Shown: piece after piece, positions 35,031-46,811 of the stretch
How the letters are laid out: every line of letters starts with the position of its first letter
How positions within the stretch are numbered: position 1 is the first letter of the stretch
Assembly: GCA_951217055.1 (NCBI GenBank)
Contig: OX578277.1
Location: 13,818,411 to 13,882,410, forward strand
Length of the DNA: 64,000 bases
DNA from: Gerris lacustris
Taxonomy: Eukaryota; Arthropoda; Insecta; Hemiptera; Gerridae
Reading direction: 5' to 3'
Made by a program: the position numbers and the translations under genes
Notes under the pieces: model-generated
Told to the model about the DNA's origin: nothing
The model's input: only the letters and a program-made list of their open reading frames with translations
Database searches by the model: none

Positions 35031-35235
35031 TCATTCATAGATTACTTTTGGATATCCAATACTTAATTACAATAGTACTCTTATTAACATTATTCATGAA
35101 GTGCCACTCATGCACATACACGAGACATTTACAGGAACACATTCACCACTTCATACTTAATGTCACACACGACCCTTCATCTCACACCACACACCTCGCA
35201 TTCATCGTACAATATTTCATCCGCCGCACAGTTGG

Positions 35236-35376
35236 AGCCGGCCATACACGTTGCGGTATACCTGACAGGTAAACCTGCACAGGTGAGCCGGAGCGAGCAC
35301 AAACGCTCCGGTTTACCTGCTCAGGTTAACTGCACAGGTTTACCTGTCAGGTATACCACAACGTGTATGGCCGGCT
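35236..35376. mobile_element. long-hairpin MITE ending AGCCGGCCATACACG
   Basis: Ends AGCCGGCCATACACGTTG and its complement pair over about 42 bp with one mismatch, continuing through a GTATACCTGACAGG block. Flanks are TTGG and TTAG, possibly decayed TTAA duplications. Total length is 141 bp and there is no coding capacity. The terminus is related to those at 37927 and 63162. Confidence 0.8.
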
Positions 35377-35418
35377 TTAGGAATTATTATTATATTCGTA
35401 TATCTATCTAAGTTATTT

Positions 35419-36411
35419 AGTCCAGTGCAATTAGACATTGCACTTCAGAAAAATTAGGGGAAAGCTGAATTTTGGTATGAACCTTGATATTGGGGTTCTA
35501 AACAAAATTTCAAAAGTCCCCATTGATCTGAGTGCCGCTAAAAGAACTACGCGGGGTCAAAGGTCATCAAAATCGGTTTTTTGTGAATATCTCATTAACG
35601 GTCACGTTTACAGAAAGAATACAAGTAATCAAATTTGTATATTAGAACATTTCCTACAAAAAAGAACTTATGACTTTTATTCGTAGGTGTAACGGTTTTG
35701 GAGATAATTCAATTTGCAGAGTTGTTTCAAATTTGTTCAAAAATGTTTCAAATTTCTTGATGGATTTTATGAATTATTTCAAAATGTCAGGACCAGCCGT
35801 TATATAGTGCATGGGGGGGGGAGGGAATTTTTTGGGTATATTTTAACTTATTAAACCAATAAAGAATGCAAAATTCAAAAAAGCATATATATATATAATT
35901 GTATCCTACTTATCAGCAGCTTTCATTTGATACCCCACTCGAAAATTAAAAAAAAAATTTTGAGTTTACCACATTTTTGCGAATTGCGCATGCGCATATT
36001 TAATTTTTAATTAGAGCATATTTTTTCTGTGCTTGGTTCAAAAAGTTGCACCAGTGTTTCAAATTTCACATCACCCTCGGCATACTTTACCTTGCACTTT
36101 ACCTCTAAGGTGGTGTGGAAAGGAGTGCACGTTTCATAATAAATTGAGGTTATCTCCAAAACCGTTACACCTACGAATAAAAGTCATAAGTTATTTTTTG
36201 TAGGAAATGTTCTAAGCTACAAATTTAATTACTTGTATTTTTTCAGTAAACGTGACCGTTAATGAGATATTCACAAAAAACCGATTTTGATGACCTTTGA
36301 CCCCGCGTAGTTCTTTTAGCGGCACTCGGATCAATGGGGACTTTTGACATTTTGTTTAGAACTGCAATATCAACGTTCATGCCAAAATTCAGCTTTCCCT
36401 TGCACTGGACT
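35419..36411. mobile_element. foldback element with about 270-bp arms
   Basis: Left arm 35419-35715 and right arm 36146-36411 are inverted copies, including AGTCCAGTGCA at the outside, AAAGCTGAATTTTGG, TTTTAGCGGCACTC and GGTGTAACGGTTTTGGAGAT inside. The left arm has about 25 bp more near its outer end. The middle (35755-36100) is one unit of the 285-bp repeat seen in tandem at 12469-13330. The open frame at 35438-35686 is arm sequence, not a gene. Confidence 0.85.
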
Positions 36412-36986
36412 TGTCTACTTAGTTATTACTTTATTTTTAAGAGCTTATCTTAGACATCCTATACAGTCCATTCAATACCTTAACTCACCCAGTAGCAGAA
36501 TCAGGCGCAAACCCTTCCGTACCGAAAATTAGTGTTAAAAGTAAATTGATAATTCAAATGTATTAGCACCGTCTTCTCAGCAATTTCGACTTTATTATAT
36601 TCTTGTCGCAACCTCAAGAGTGATCTGAAGGGGGGGGGGATCTATGTTATAGTTCCTTTTTTCTTTTTCCAAGCTATTATCTTTGTCCCTCCATTATTTT
36701 CCTTTATAATTAAAATTTAGGTAAACTATTTGCTCGCTTTTTGATTATTTTCATAAAATAAAATTAAATTAAATATTTCAGAAAAAATTAAAAATTTAAT
36801 GTTTACGCGTTTCTTGCAATTTGAAACTACATTTGTAAATAAAATGTTTCAATATCGCCAAAAATAAGGGTAATTAACAATTCTTAATATTTTTTAAAAA
36901 GAATTAATTTTAAATTAAACATCTTGTACAAAAAAAAGAAGAAAATAATACAATTTTTAGTGGTTTAAGAACAAACAAGATTTTTA
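36412..36986. other. unassigned AT-rich DNA
   Basis: Nothing recognised. A run of 11 G lies near 36631. Confidence 0.4.
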
Positions 36987-37610
36987 CTTTCTCATATAAA
37001 GAGAAAGTATTGTGATGGCGAGAAAATTCGATTTTGAGAATTTGATGGATTTACACGTTTTAAGGTCCCCTGAGTCCAAAAAAGTGGTTTTTAAAAAATG
37101 TCTGTCCGTCGTCTGTCGTCTGTCGTCTGACGCCTGGAGCCTAAACTACTTGGCCGATTTTCACGAAATTTGGCATACATGTTCAGAAAAATCATACCCC
37201 GAGGCGAAATCGAGAAATGAACTTTACCTCTAAATTTGGGGCCGGTACCCCCCAAAAACTCTGAAAAAACGTGAAAAAAAATTATTTCTCGAGAACGGTT
37301 CCGACGATTTTAATTAAAAAATTCTAAAATGTAGTCCATTTAAATAAAATCTAACGATATAAGCCGTTTTCCCGGGAAAAATCTAGTTCCTGAGAAAATA
37401 GCTTAAATCGCGGACGGAGAGAGCCCTGGTTCGATTCCCCGCCCAGGAGAAATAATTTTTATGATAAATTTTGATGAAATGTTCAATAATAATTAAATGT
37501 ACATACGAAACTAATAAATGGAAAACACTGGGCTATGTAATTATGAACTCGTATATGAGAAAGTTTGTCTGAGTTGTCTCGGACCGATTTTTTTTTATAA
37601 AGAATGAAAA
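36987..37610 (+). repeat. SINE-like composite repeat, copy 2
   Basis: It starts TCTCATATAAAGAGAAAGTA and includes TTTTAAGGTCCCCTGAGTCC, a GTCTGTCGTCTG run, CGAGAACGGTTCCGACGATT, and the B-box CTGGTTCGATTCCCCGCC at 37429. It ends with TATGAACTCGTATATGAGAA. A related fragment lies inverted at 57458-57560 and a B-box fragment at 40585-40830. No target duplication was found. Confidence 0.6.
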
Positions 37611-37922
37611 TTCTTTATTTTTTTATTTTTTTTTTTATATATAACCAACAAATTAACAAATTTTTCCTCTTCAGTACTCTTTGCCTGTTTATATAGTACT
37701 TGCGAAGGCAAACTGTTATGCTAGTAAAAACCTCCCCCCTCCCTCCAGTGTGGTAATAAACAAACAAAAAAAAAGAGGATTAAGAAGTACTCTACCAGGG
37801 GACTGTATGCTAATACACTATCGAAGTTGTCACGAGAGCGATATATTTTTAAATGTTTATTTATTTTTTACTTGTAAAAATGTTCTTTGAATGTGTCATT
37901 GAAATAAAGTTGCCAATCAGCT
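37611..37922. other. unassigned AT-rich DNA
   Basis: T-rich start, then single-copy sequence. A short frame at 37681-37890 has no recognisable domain. Confidence 0.35.
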
Positions 37923-37926
37923 TTAA

Positions 37927-38245
37927 GCCTCAATTACACAAGAGCGAGTTTACTCGCTACTCGCTCTGCAGCAGCTAATTACACACAGCGAGTAAAATCG
38001 CTAGAGAGTAGCGAGTAAATTCGCCATATTTCCCCGTTCCGGCGCTAGTGGACGCAAAAATTTATAAGTAGTCAGTGAGCGAGTTTACTAGCTTAACTAT
38101 ATTTGACGGAGCGAGTAACGAGTAAAGTAGCCCAGCGATCAACTTTACTCGCTCACGTTAAGCGAGTAGCGAGTTTACTAACTGGCGATATTAGACGGAG
38201 CGAGTTTACTCGCGGCGAGCAAACTCGCCCCGTGTAATTGAGGCT
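37927..38245. mobile_element. TTAA-flanked MITE with AGCCTCAATTACAC termini
   Basis: GCCTCAATTACAC at the left and GTGTAATTGAGGC at the right are exact complements. TTAA lies on both sides (37923-37926 and 38246-38249). The 319-bp interior is built from repeated GCGAGTTTACTCGC-like palindromes, so many alternative hairpins are possible. No coding capacity. Confidence 0.85.
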
Positions 38246-38265
38246 TTAAGACCGAAACGAAAGAA

Positions 38266-38988
38266 AAATAAACAGGTCAAGTGTGTGCTAGTCAGCACAC
38301 AGCGAGGGTCCGTAGGCAACCCTGCGTATAGTTTAAGTAGTACCCTATTGATGGTGTTTTTTAAAATGCTAAAAAGCTTACTTTGAACTATCCTATGGGT
38401 CTGATATTCTCAAAACACATAAACAAACTTCTGATAAAGTATTTTTTTGCCACTGAACCGGACTACAACCATATAAATACATCGAAAAGACCATAGTTAT
38501 AAAAAATACGTATTTTGTCAATAAAAAATAAAATAATATTTTTTTCGAAATTTCCAAAAAGTGGTATCTTTACTTTTGGTCGAAGAATGTTCAGGATTTT
38601 TTGCACTTCACATTATAGCGAGATAGAGGGGGGGGGGGGGCACGTTTCACACCCACTTCAAACATGCCTACGCTCGCCCTATCAAAGTTATATCCAAAGA
38701 ATTATATATTTTTGTCAGCTCGACGTACCCTTTCATATGATACCCCTCAAGGTGTCGAAAAAAAAAAAAAAAAAAAAATTAACCCTTAAGGTTTTTTACC
38801 CTAATATGTTTGAAAAATATTTTTTTTAAATCGCTATATTTTTAAAATATGTGGGTAGGTACAAGACACATAGATGCCAAATTTCAAAGTGATCGGATAA
38901 AAGGTGTAGCCGTGAGAGCAGGCGACAGGACGGACGGACAGACACACGCAGGAAAATATAAGGGTCCTTGGTTTTGCCTACGGACCCT
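38266..38988 (-). repeat. AGGGTCC-ended dispersed element, copy B
   Basis: Inverse of 18118-18846: it starts AACAGGTCAAGTGTGTGCTA with the hairpin GTGTGCTAGTCAGCACAC and AGGGTCCGTAGGC, and ends TTTTGCCTACGGACCCTAA. It is full length. The frame at 38515-38829 mirrors minus-strand frames in copy A and is not a gene. Confidence 0.8.
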
Positions 38989-39136
38989 AATAAATCTTTT
39001 CCTTACTTAGCTATTATAATAAGAACTTATACGAAAACCCAATCAAGAATTTCACTAAATAAGTATCCGGCGTTATTTTATAAAAGTTTGAATAGTGTCT
39101 ACTTTAGTATAATTGGTTTTATTATACTATTTTCGT

Positions 39137-39340
39137 ATAATTTTATTTATTTGTTGATAAATGAATGTGCTGTGTGTCTTTTTCAACAACACTGGAAAAA
39201 AGCGACTCATAATGTGAAAATTAATCATCTCTTTTCTTTCCATTTGTCGTCATTTCTTGGCTATTTTCATTTAATACGTCATGGTAATCCTGACATTGTC
39301 ATGATCCATGGTAATCCTGAAATACTTAAGATGGATCCAC
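39137..39340 (+). repeat. dispersed repeat, copy 2 (pair with 34838-35030)
   Basis: Same word order as the first copy, with substitutions. It lies downstream of the AGGGTCC element after about 150 bp. Confidence 0.7.
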
Positions 39341-39431
39341 CCTCGTATCGAATCCACATTCCACATACACGAGTGAAAAACTAAATTTGGACCTGAATCA
39401 AAAGCGTGTTTGATATCAGATCGAAACCATT

Positions 39432-39645
39432 TGATGTTTGAAATCATGTCAATCTTTAGACATGTTTGAAATCATGTCAATATTTTGACATGTTTAAAAT
39501 CATATCAATCTTTTGACATGTTTGAAATCATGTCAATCTTTAGACATGTTTGAAATCATGTCAATATTTTGACATGTTTAAAATCATATCAATCTTTTGA
39601 CATGTTTGAAATCATGTCAATCTTTTGACATGTTTGACATCACGG
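39432..39645. repeat. 28-bp minisatellite with trimer order
   Basis: About 7-8 units of TTTGAAATCATGTCAATCTT plus TAGACATG. Variant units (TCTTTAGA, TATTTTGA, ATATCAATCTTTTGA) follow each other in the same order twice, giving an 84-bp higher-order unit. Confidence 0.9.
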
Positions 39646-40272
39646 GAACAGTACGTGTATTATGAACGCGATCTTTTCTAACCCAAGTCCTGTATCTTAA
39701 GTGTTGGATCGCGTACAGGCGTACAGTGAACACCATGTTACTCTAACAGAATTAGCCACTGCTTGCTACATTTAAATGAATTACGCCACTGAAAGTGAGT
39801 CGAGAAGGTCACGGAAATGGTGGATGAAAAATGTTTTTATCAATAGACAGACTTTATGGAGGTGCATATTTATTACTTGATTTAAATTTCCAATCAGTAA
39901 AAAGACAATACAACAATTTTTGCCCATTTGTCTCCCACTGAATTCGAATACCAATTATCATTGATTGGAGGAAGCATTAAGAAACGCGATTTAACATTAG
40001 AAAATCACTTTGTGCTTGTTGGCTGCTGGAAACACCAATGCTTGCTTACATTATAAGTGTATTCGTTACCGCAGTGATCGCTACAGTCAAACGACTCTTG
40101 GTGGGAATCCGATCCGCGTAGTATCATTTTGATACACAAGTTCGATGCAGTAAAAAGATTGTGATCATGATCAATTGATCACGTATCATGATACCTATTT
40201 AAGGATACTTAGTGGAAGATCAATTCAAATCGTTACAGCAGTTTTGCAGATAAGTGTTTCCTTACAAACAAC
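39646..40272. other. unassigned DNA
   Basis: No repeat or frame recognised. The short palindrome-rich word GATCATGATCAATTGATCACG lies near 40161. Confidence 0.35.
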
Positions 40273-40280
40273 ATCTGAAT

Positions 40281-40570
40281 TAGGTTGGGACTTCGATTCC
40301 GATATATCGAACCAAAAATATCGATATTGATCTTTTATATCGAAAATCGGAAGTCGGTGACCTTTTTTTTTTCTTTTCTATTGCTCAGCAGGGGAAAAAT
40401 TGCCGGGCGACCCCCTTTTTTTTGCTCATCAGTAGAAAAAACTCCGATACATCGAGGTTCTCGATATATCGAAAATATTGTCTTTCGATATTTTCACTAA
40501 TATCGATGATGAACCACTCGATGTCGATATATCGACAATATCGATATTTTCTTTCGATATCCCAACCCTA
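40281..40570. mobile_element. hAT-type MITE rich in TATCGAT motifs
   Basis: Ends TAGGTTGGGACTTCGA and TCGATATCCCAACCCTA are inverted repeats. Flanking 8-mers ATCTGAAT (40273-40280) and TTCTGAAT (40571-40578) agree at seven positions, fitting a hAT target duplication. The 290-bp body contains many ATCGA words, two of them exact TATCGATA, and has no coding capacity. Confidence 0.75.
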
Positions 40571-40584
40571 TTCTGAATACCAAT

Positions 40585-40830
40585 CTAACCTTAAAAGTCA
40601 TTTTCCCGGGGATAATCAAGTTTCCAAGATATTGATAATAATCATTTTAATTTCAAAGGGCGAAAAATCGGGTTCGATTCCCATCCAGGGAGGAATTATA
40701 TTTAATAAAATGTTAAATGTTTAAAACCCGAAACATCTAACAAATGGACAACGCTGGAAGAAGGAATTATTTATATGAGAGAATTTAGAGTTTTATCGAA
40801 CAGATTTTTAATTTTAGAATGAAATGAAAG
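40585..40830 (+). repeat. SINE-like repeat fragment, diverged
   Basis: CATTTTCCCGGGGATAATCA and GGGTTCGATTCCCATCC are collinear with 37360-37450, followed by a diverged body. It lies directly behind the hAT MITE. Confidence 0.5.
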
Positions 40831-41362
<532 letters not shown>

Positions 41363-41439
41363 CATACCACACACACACACATAAGAGTTAATTAGCATTC
41401 TTTTTAAATTCATCTTGATATTTTTTATTGTTTAAATTT

Positions 41440-41820
41440 ATATAAATAACCTTAAAATTGATCCCCAATCTACACAAAGTTAAACAATTATCTACTTTAA
41501 AGTTAATCCATAACATGCGCCATTTTCAATCTAATTTTGATTCATAATCCCCACAATTTTACGTTGATTCCCAATTTACACTATTATAAACTAATGTCTA
41601 TTTTAAAGGTTATCTACATCAAAAACTATTTTCAACCTTAATTTTGATTCATAATCCACACTATTTTACGTTGATTCCCAATTTAAACTATAATAAACTA
41701 TTATCTATTTTAATGGTTATCTACAACAAAAACTATTTTCAACCTTAATATTGATACAAATCGAGAACTTTTTTACGTTGATCCTCAATCTACATACTTT
41801 CAAGTTAAACAATTATCAAC
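41440..41820. repeat. tandem repeat, about 120-bp unit, three copies
   Basis: ACGTTGATTCCCAATTTA, ACTATTTTCAACCTTAAT and TTTTGATTCATAATCC recur in the same order near 41520-41560, 41630-41680 and 41730-41790. Confidence 0.75.
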
Positions 41821-41889
41821 AAAAATATGTTTTTCTTAAAATGTCTGTCTGACGCAAGTAGCCAAAACTACAGGGCCGATTTTGATAAA

Positions 41890-42115
41890 AATATGACTTG
41901 ATTGTAGTTAATATCAATAAATTTGATTTGATTCTAGTTAATATACATAAATTTGACTTAATTGAAGTTAATATAATTTAAATTTGATTTGATTCTAGTT
42001 AATATACATAAATTTGACTTGATTGTACTTAGTATAAATAAATTTGACTTGATTCTAGTTAATATAATTAAATTTGGCATAATTGTAGTAAATATAAATA
42101 AATTTTGTAAACGCT
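41890..42115. repeat. tandem repeat, about 35-bp unit
   Basis: About six units of AATTTGACTTGATTCTAGTT plus AATATAAATA with small indels. Confidence 0.85.
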
Positions 42116-42407
42116 TACATTATTTAGTTTTCAAATTAACTCCTCCATAGAACACAGACCTGCAAAAAGAAAAAATAACAATAACATAATAAAAAATAAA
42201 TTTAGCGATTTTAAATTAATTGGTAATCAATGCCAAGAGATTAAAGAACTAAAAAAGGCTCAACAAAGAGTTTTTAGGTATCATAACATGTTATACATAC
42301 ATCGTTTTAAAGGCCTTTAAAAGTAGGAAGAGAATGTGCAACTATTGTTACAAAAATTTATTTCATTACTGACATTTTGAGAACAAATATGGCCGATACG
42401 AGGGTGT

Positions 42408-43005
42408 TAAATAAACAGGTCAAGCGATGTTATATGTTTAATACTATTGATGGTGCTGTTATTACGTATTAGTTCAGTATTAGTAGTAGTTCAACTGGCT
42501 CATGCAAAGCGCACGTTCCACCTACACAAAGCCTTCTTTGAACTATGGGTCTGATATTCTTAAAACACATAAACAAACTTCTAATAAAGTATTTTTGCCA
42601 GTTAACTAGACTATAATCATAAAAATTCATCCAATACAGCATAATTATAAAAACTTATTTTTTCAATATAAAAAAAATCAATATTTCCAAATAGTGGTAT
42701 CTTCACTTTTAGTCGAAGAATTGTAAGATTATTCGCACTTTACATAAGCGAGATAGAGGGGGGGGGGGGGCACTTTTCACACTAACTTCAAACTCGCCTA
42801 AGCTGGCCATCTAAAAGCTTATAACCAAAAAATTATATATTTTTGTATTCAGCTCGACGTACCCTTACATAAGATTCCCCACTCAGTCTCCAAAAAAAAT
42901 GTTAACTCCTTTACTAGTTCCTCTTTTATTTTTAGTTTTGTTAGCCTTATTTTTTTTAAGTCGCTACATTTTTAAAATGTGTTGGTAGGTACTATACACA
43001 TATAG
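42408..43005 (-). repeat. AGGGTCC-ended element, copy C, decayed
   Basis: It starts AAACAGGTCAAGCGATGTTA, shares ACACATAAACAAACTTCTAA and the AGCGAGATAGAGG plus G-run block with copy B, and loses similarity near 43005. Its terminal AGGGTCC box is missing. Confidence 0.65.
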
Positions 43006-43009
43006 TATT

Positions 43010-43240
43010 CCCGTTTATTAAATAGTTATTTATACACCTAGGGAGTAAAGTAAGCCATTATTCCCTCAGCGAACAAATTGGTTCTTGAGGCGAAGCTGAA
43101 GGAATCATGGCTCCTAAATCCCGAGGAGAAGCCGAGGGAGATAATAATTATTGCGAGGGGAATTATAGCACTTAATTTACTCCCAAGGTACATAATAGCT
43201 ATTTATGCACCTAGGGAATAATGTAAGATATTATTTCCCG
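43010..43240 (+). repeat. GAGGCGAAGCC dispersed repeat, partial copy 2
   Basis: AATAGTTATTTATACACCTA through CGAGGAGAAGCCGAGGGAGA matches the first 230 bp of 29540-30115. A second AGCTATTTATGCACCTAGGG follows at about 43196, so the start is duplicated. Confidence 0.7.
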
Positions 43241-43848
43241 CGTGATGGAGTTGAAAATCGTTAAACGTTAGAACGGAAGATATCGGTAAAAAAACGTTTG
43301 GGTCCACTTTAATAAATTTAGCGATCTTTATCACTTCATAACAGTGTCGGTGTTCGTTATACTAAAAAAAAATATTTAAAAAAGTTGTTTGTCTCATTGA
43401 ATAGATGAAATTAGAATTTTTTCTTGGATTAAGTACGCAGTATTATAATAATATGCCTAATATATTGAAATAAGCGTTAGCACAGATCAATTTTACTTTT
43501 AAAACAAGACCGTGATTATATTTTCTATAATTACAAAACCAAGTGACATTTTGACATATGACAAAAATAAACAAAACCTGTCAAGGAACAGGCTTCCTTA
43601 ATAACATTTTTTCCCGTTTTTTTGAAGCTTAAGTTTACGCGAGCGTTGCGCGTGAACGCTTCGGCGGTTAACGATTTCCAACGAACTCAGCCTGGGCATT
43701 GGTAAAATGAACATGTGTACCGAATTTCAAATAACTCGGAGATCTTTACTCAAGTTATCGTCATCGGTAGATTGCGTGACGGTGATTTTGGTCGTTTTTT
43801 CGGATTCACTCCCGCGCTCCAGAACGTGTCATAAGGAACTTCGTTCCA
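43241..43848 (+). repeat. GGAACG-ended dispersed repeat, partial copy 3
   Basis: It aligns with the right part of copy 2 without the AGGGTCC insertion: GTTAGAACGGAAGATATCGG, ATAACATTTTTTCCCGTTTT, GCGAGCGTTGCGCGTGAACG and the end ATAAGGAACTTCGTTCC. The left end is missing. Confidence 0.7.
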
Positions 43849-44975
43849 ATATAGACTAGGACGAAGTAAGTTTACAAAAACTTGTTTCATAAAACAAAAT
43901 GGCTACAAATATACAAGGTTTAAAAAACAGTAAGATGACATCAACAGGTAGTACAAGACTGGCCATGCCCAAACAACAAGCCTCTTGCATCTCCCAGTGT
44001 AGCACCCTGCCGTTATGCGTGAATTAAGAGGAGCCAAGTTATCTAAAAATAGATTTACGAAACAACAGGGGACGTGGTTTCAAATATCTGGGGGCACAGT
44101 AGTGCCCCGGCAAAGTCGAGCACAGCCGTACCATCTTCTACTGGAACCATATCAAGGCATTTTCGACCCCCCTTTATTATATCTTATTAAAGACACATAA
44201 CAAAATATGAGCACATAAGTAACTATATTTATTATCATTAAAAGGTAAATAAATAAATAATATTAATATTTCAAGAAAATTATGTCGTAATTTGAAGTGT
44301 TATAAAAGTACAAAGTTATATAAAGTTGTCCAGTCCCGCATATTTAATTTATTAATACTTTACGCATTGTAAAGCTTTATTTAGATTTAATTTAAAACGA
44401 TTGATTTTGTTTTACTTGTTTAATACTTATACCTATAAATAATTAACTTTGTTTTGTTATTTTAGTCCTAAGAAAAACCGCTAGATTGTGTTGGTTGTAG
44501 CTGTGGGCTTTTCTCAAAAACCGCCCTCAACAAATCTCTTACTCCTACAGATTCCATTAATTTTGTTAATCCTTTCAGTTCACCCGAAATCCCCCTCTAT
44601 CTCTCTCTCCTGGAATTAAGAGGGGGGTAGAAATACCCTCCCTCGAAATCTTCCTGGTAAACTGAAATTACGTCATAACACTAATCAACTTTATTCAACC
44701 TTTTCTCTAAAATCTCTCCAAGTTTACAAAGAACAAAAAAAACAATGGGTTTTACAGAGAACTTTAAGCGGGTGAATAAAAAGCTGGAATTTTTTAAACT
44801 GAACAGAAGATCGCCTTTTATCTTTTTTATAATTTTTCATGATATAGTGGGCCAGGAACTTGAGGTCATATAAGAAATTTGAGACTGAACAAAAAAATTT
44901 CTATTGAAGAACCATTTCATAAAACACTTCGATTTTGAGATTTTAGAAAAATAATAAGCATCATATTTTTTTTTT
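43849..44975. other. unassigned DNA
   Basis: No family was recognised. The 61-codon frame at 44015-44200 has no known motif. AT-rich after 44200. Confidence 0.4.
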
Positions 44976-45330
44976 ATGTCAATCCTTAAAATTCTCCAAT
45001 ACTTTAGTTACCAAGAAACATCAGAAAATAAAATTCTGCGTAGAATGAGACCAATCCAAGCTTTGTTCGACAAAATTCTTATTAGAAATTCTTTAACAAT
45101 TCAGCGTCGATGGAGGTCATATCTTATTTTGTTGTATATTGATTTATGTTCATCCTTAAAATTCTCAAATACTTCACTTACCAAGAAACATATTGAAACA
45201 AAGCTTACAGAAAATAAAATTCTGCGTAGAATTAAGGCTAATCCAAGCTTAGTTGTACTACAAAATCCTTATCAAAAATTCTTTAAGAATTAGGGCATCG
45301 ATATCTTATTTTGTTATACAGAAATGGGAT
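44976..45330 (+). repeat. tandem duplication, unit about 175 bp
   Basis: CATCCTTAAAATTCTC, TACCAAGAAACAT, GAAAATAAAATTCTGCGTAG and ATCCAAGCTT recur in the same order in two units. The frame at 44976-45293 runs across both units. Its two halves are only partly alike as protein and no domain is known. Confidence 0.7.
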
Positions 45331-46059
45331 TAGTTTCATTTGTCGAAGTTCATTGCTCTACAACACAAGGTCTGATTCTAAAGTTTTATGGTAAGAAGCG
45401 TAATGTATAGGTATAGGGCATATGGGAAGAACCAGACCAGGATTGTCTTTTCTTCCTTGGGAAAATGGCGGTCATTTAGAATTTTTAAAAAATTATTAAA
45501 AATAAGTGGAATATAATAATTTTAAGATGAAACTTTGTAAAATGATTAAATTTAACGGGAATATAAAATTATTTAATTTTGGAGGAAATACTTTACGGCG
45601 ATTTAAAATTGCGTCCATTTTGTTAGGCTTTTAAAAAAGAATCTTCTGTTACCCAATTCATCATTTGAATCATTTAAATAAATGTAATTTAGTAAAAATC
45701 AAATCATGATAGCAAATATTTTATAAATAGTAATAACATTCCTGTTGGTAATGGCTAAAAAGAAACAAATAACTGGCTTTCATTGGTGAAAGTAATGACC
45801 AATCAATTTCTACTATTTTTTTTCTTTGATATTTCATTGGTACTCTTAATCTTTAAATTTCAAAGTAAAATTTGAAATGAACTTCTTTTGATATCGATAA
45901 AAAGAAAAAAAAAATGTTATAATAAAATGTGCCAAATAAATATGGCAATAAAATATCAGTATTTAAATTCCATTTTTTCCCGGTTTTCATTCGTTTATTT
46001 CTGTCGAAAATTTGTTGTTTTTTTTTCTCTCGCCCTCAATTCCTAATGAAATTTTCCGG
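45331..46059. other. unassigned AT-rich DNA
   Basis: Nothing recognised. Confidence 0.35.
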
Positions 46060-46440
46060 TACTATAAAAAGCGTTGGGAGAAGGGGATGGCTTTGCACGT
46101 CTCGTCCTTTAGTCTGTCTACCTTCTTTAAAGGATGGGGGAGGGGGGACAACAAAATGGCGGTAGATAAAAAAAGGAGGGAAAACGACCGGGGCCAATTG
46201 GATGGGTATCGATCGGGTGACCTCGGCTCCTAGTGCTCGGGTATCTTCGTGAGACGAAGTAGTGGGGTGGTAGACAGGAGGGCACAAGGTGAAGTGAGGT
46301 AGGGATGAAATTCACAACCCCTTTGGCCCTTTAAAGGAAAAAAAGGCATGCGTGCAGTCACAACACAAAGGATAAACCTGAGTCTGGGACTCCCAACAAC
46401 ACTGAATATACTCAAATTAACTAACTCATCCAAAATCCAT
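46060..46440. other. GC-richer island without clear frame
   Basis: The stretch is richer in G and C than its surroundings and contains the short hairpin CTTCGTGAGACGAAG. TTAAAGG words occur near both ends (46127, 46333). Overlapping frames on both strands have no recognised domain. It could be an exon of an untranslated transcript or an old element. Confidence 0.3.
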
Positions 46441-46537
46441 CAGGAAAAAGTTCGCACTTATTGACTATTAAAACGAATTCAACATCCTTGTAACGAATTC
46501 TAATCCTCTGAATACATTAGTGAATCATTTGAATATT

Positions 46538-46600
46538 ATATATATATATATATATATATACCATGGATCAATCCTATTTTTTTTTTTTTTTTTTTTTTTT
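46538..46600. repeat. (AT)n and poly(T) tracts
   Basis: A short AT run (46538-46560), then 17 bases, then 24 T (46577-46600). Confidence 0.9.
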
Positions 46601-46811
46601 GTAATTTTCCAAGGTACAACCGGTCGCTGCTCCTAAAATAATGATGATAGAGCTAAAATAGAGATACCGTTGAAAAGAGGAGGAAATTTCATATAGAAAA
46701 AGTCTATTTTAAATGTCTTTAAGTAGCAAAACATATGCCTAAATTTCATTTCATTGTTAATTTTATTTAAAAAAAAATATATATATTTTATCAATTAAAA
46801 TTATTTTATAA

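Noticed and set aside
36036..36315. Separate gene in the foldback arms
   Set aside because: The sequence is the inverse of the left arm, stop codons interrupt it and no protein is conserved.
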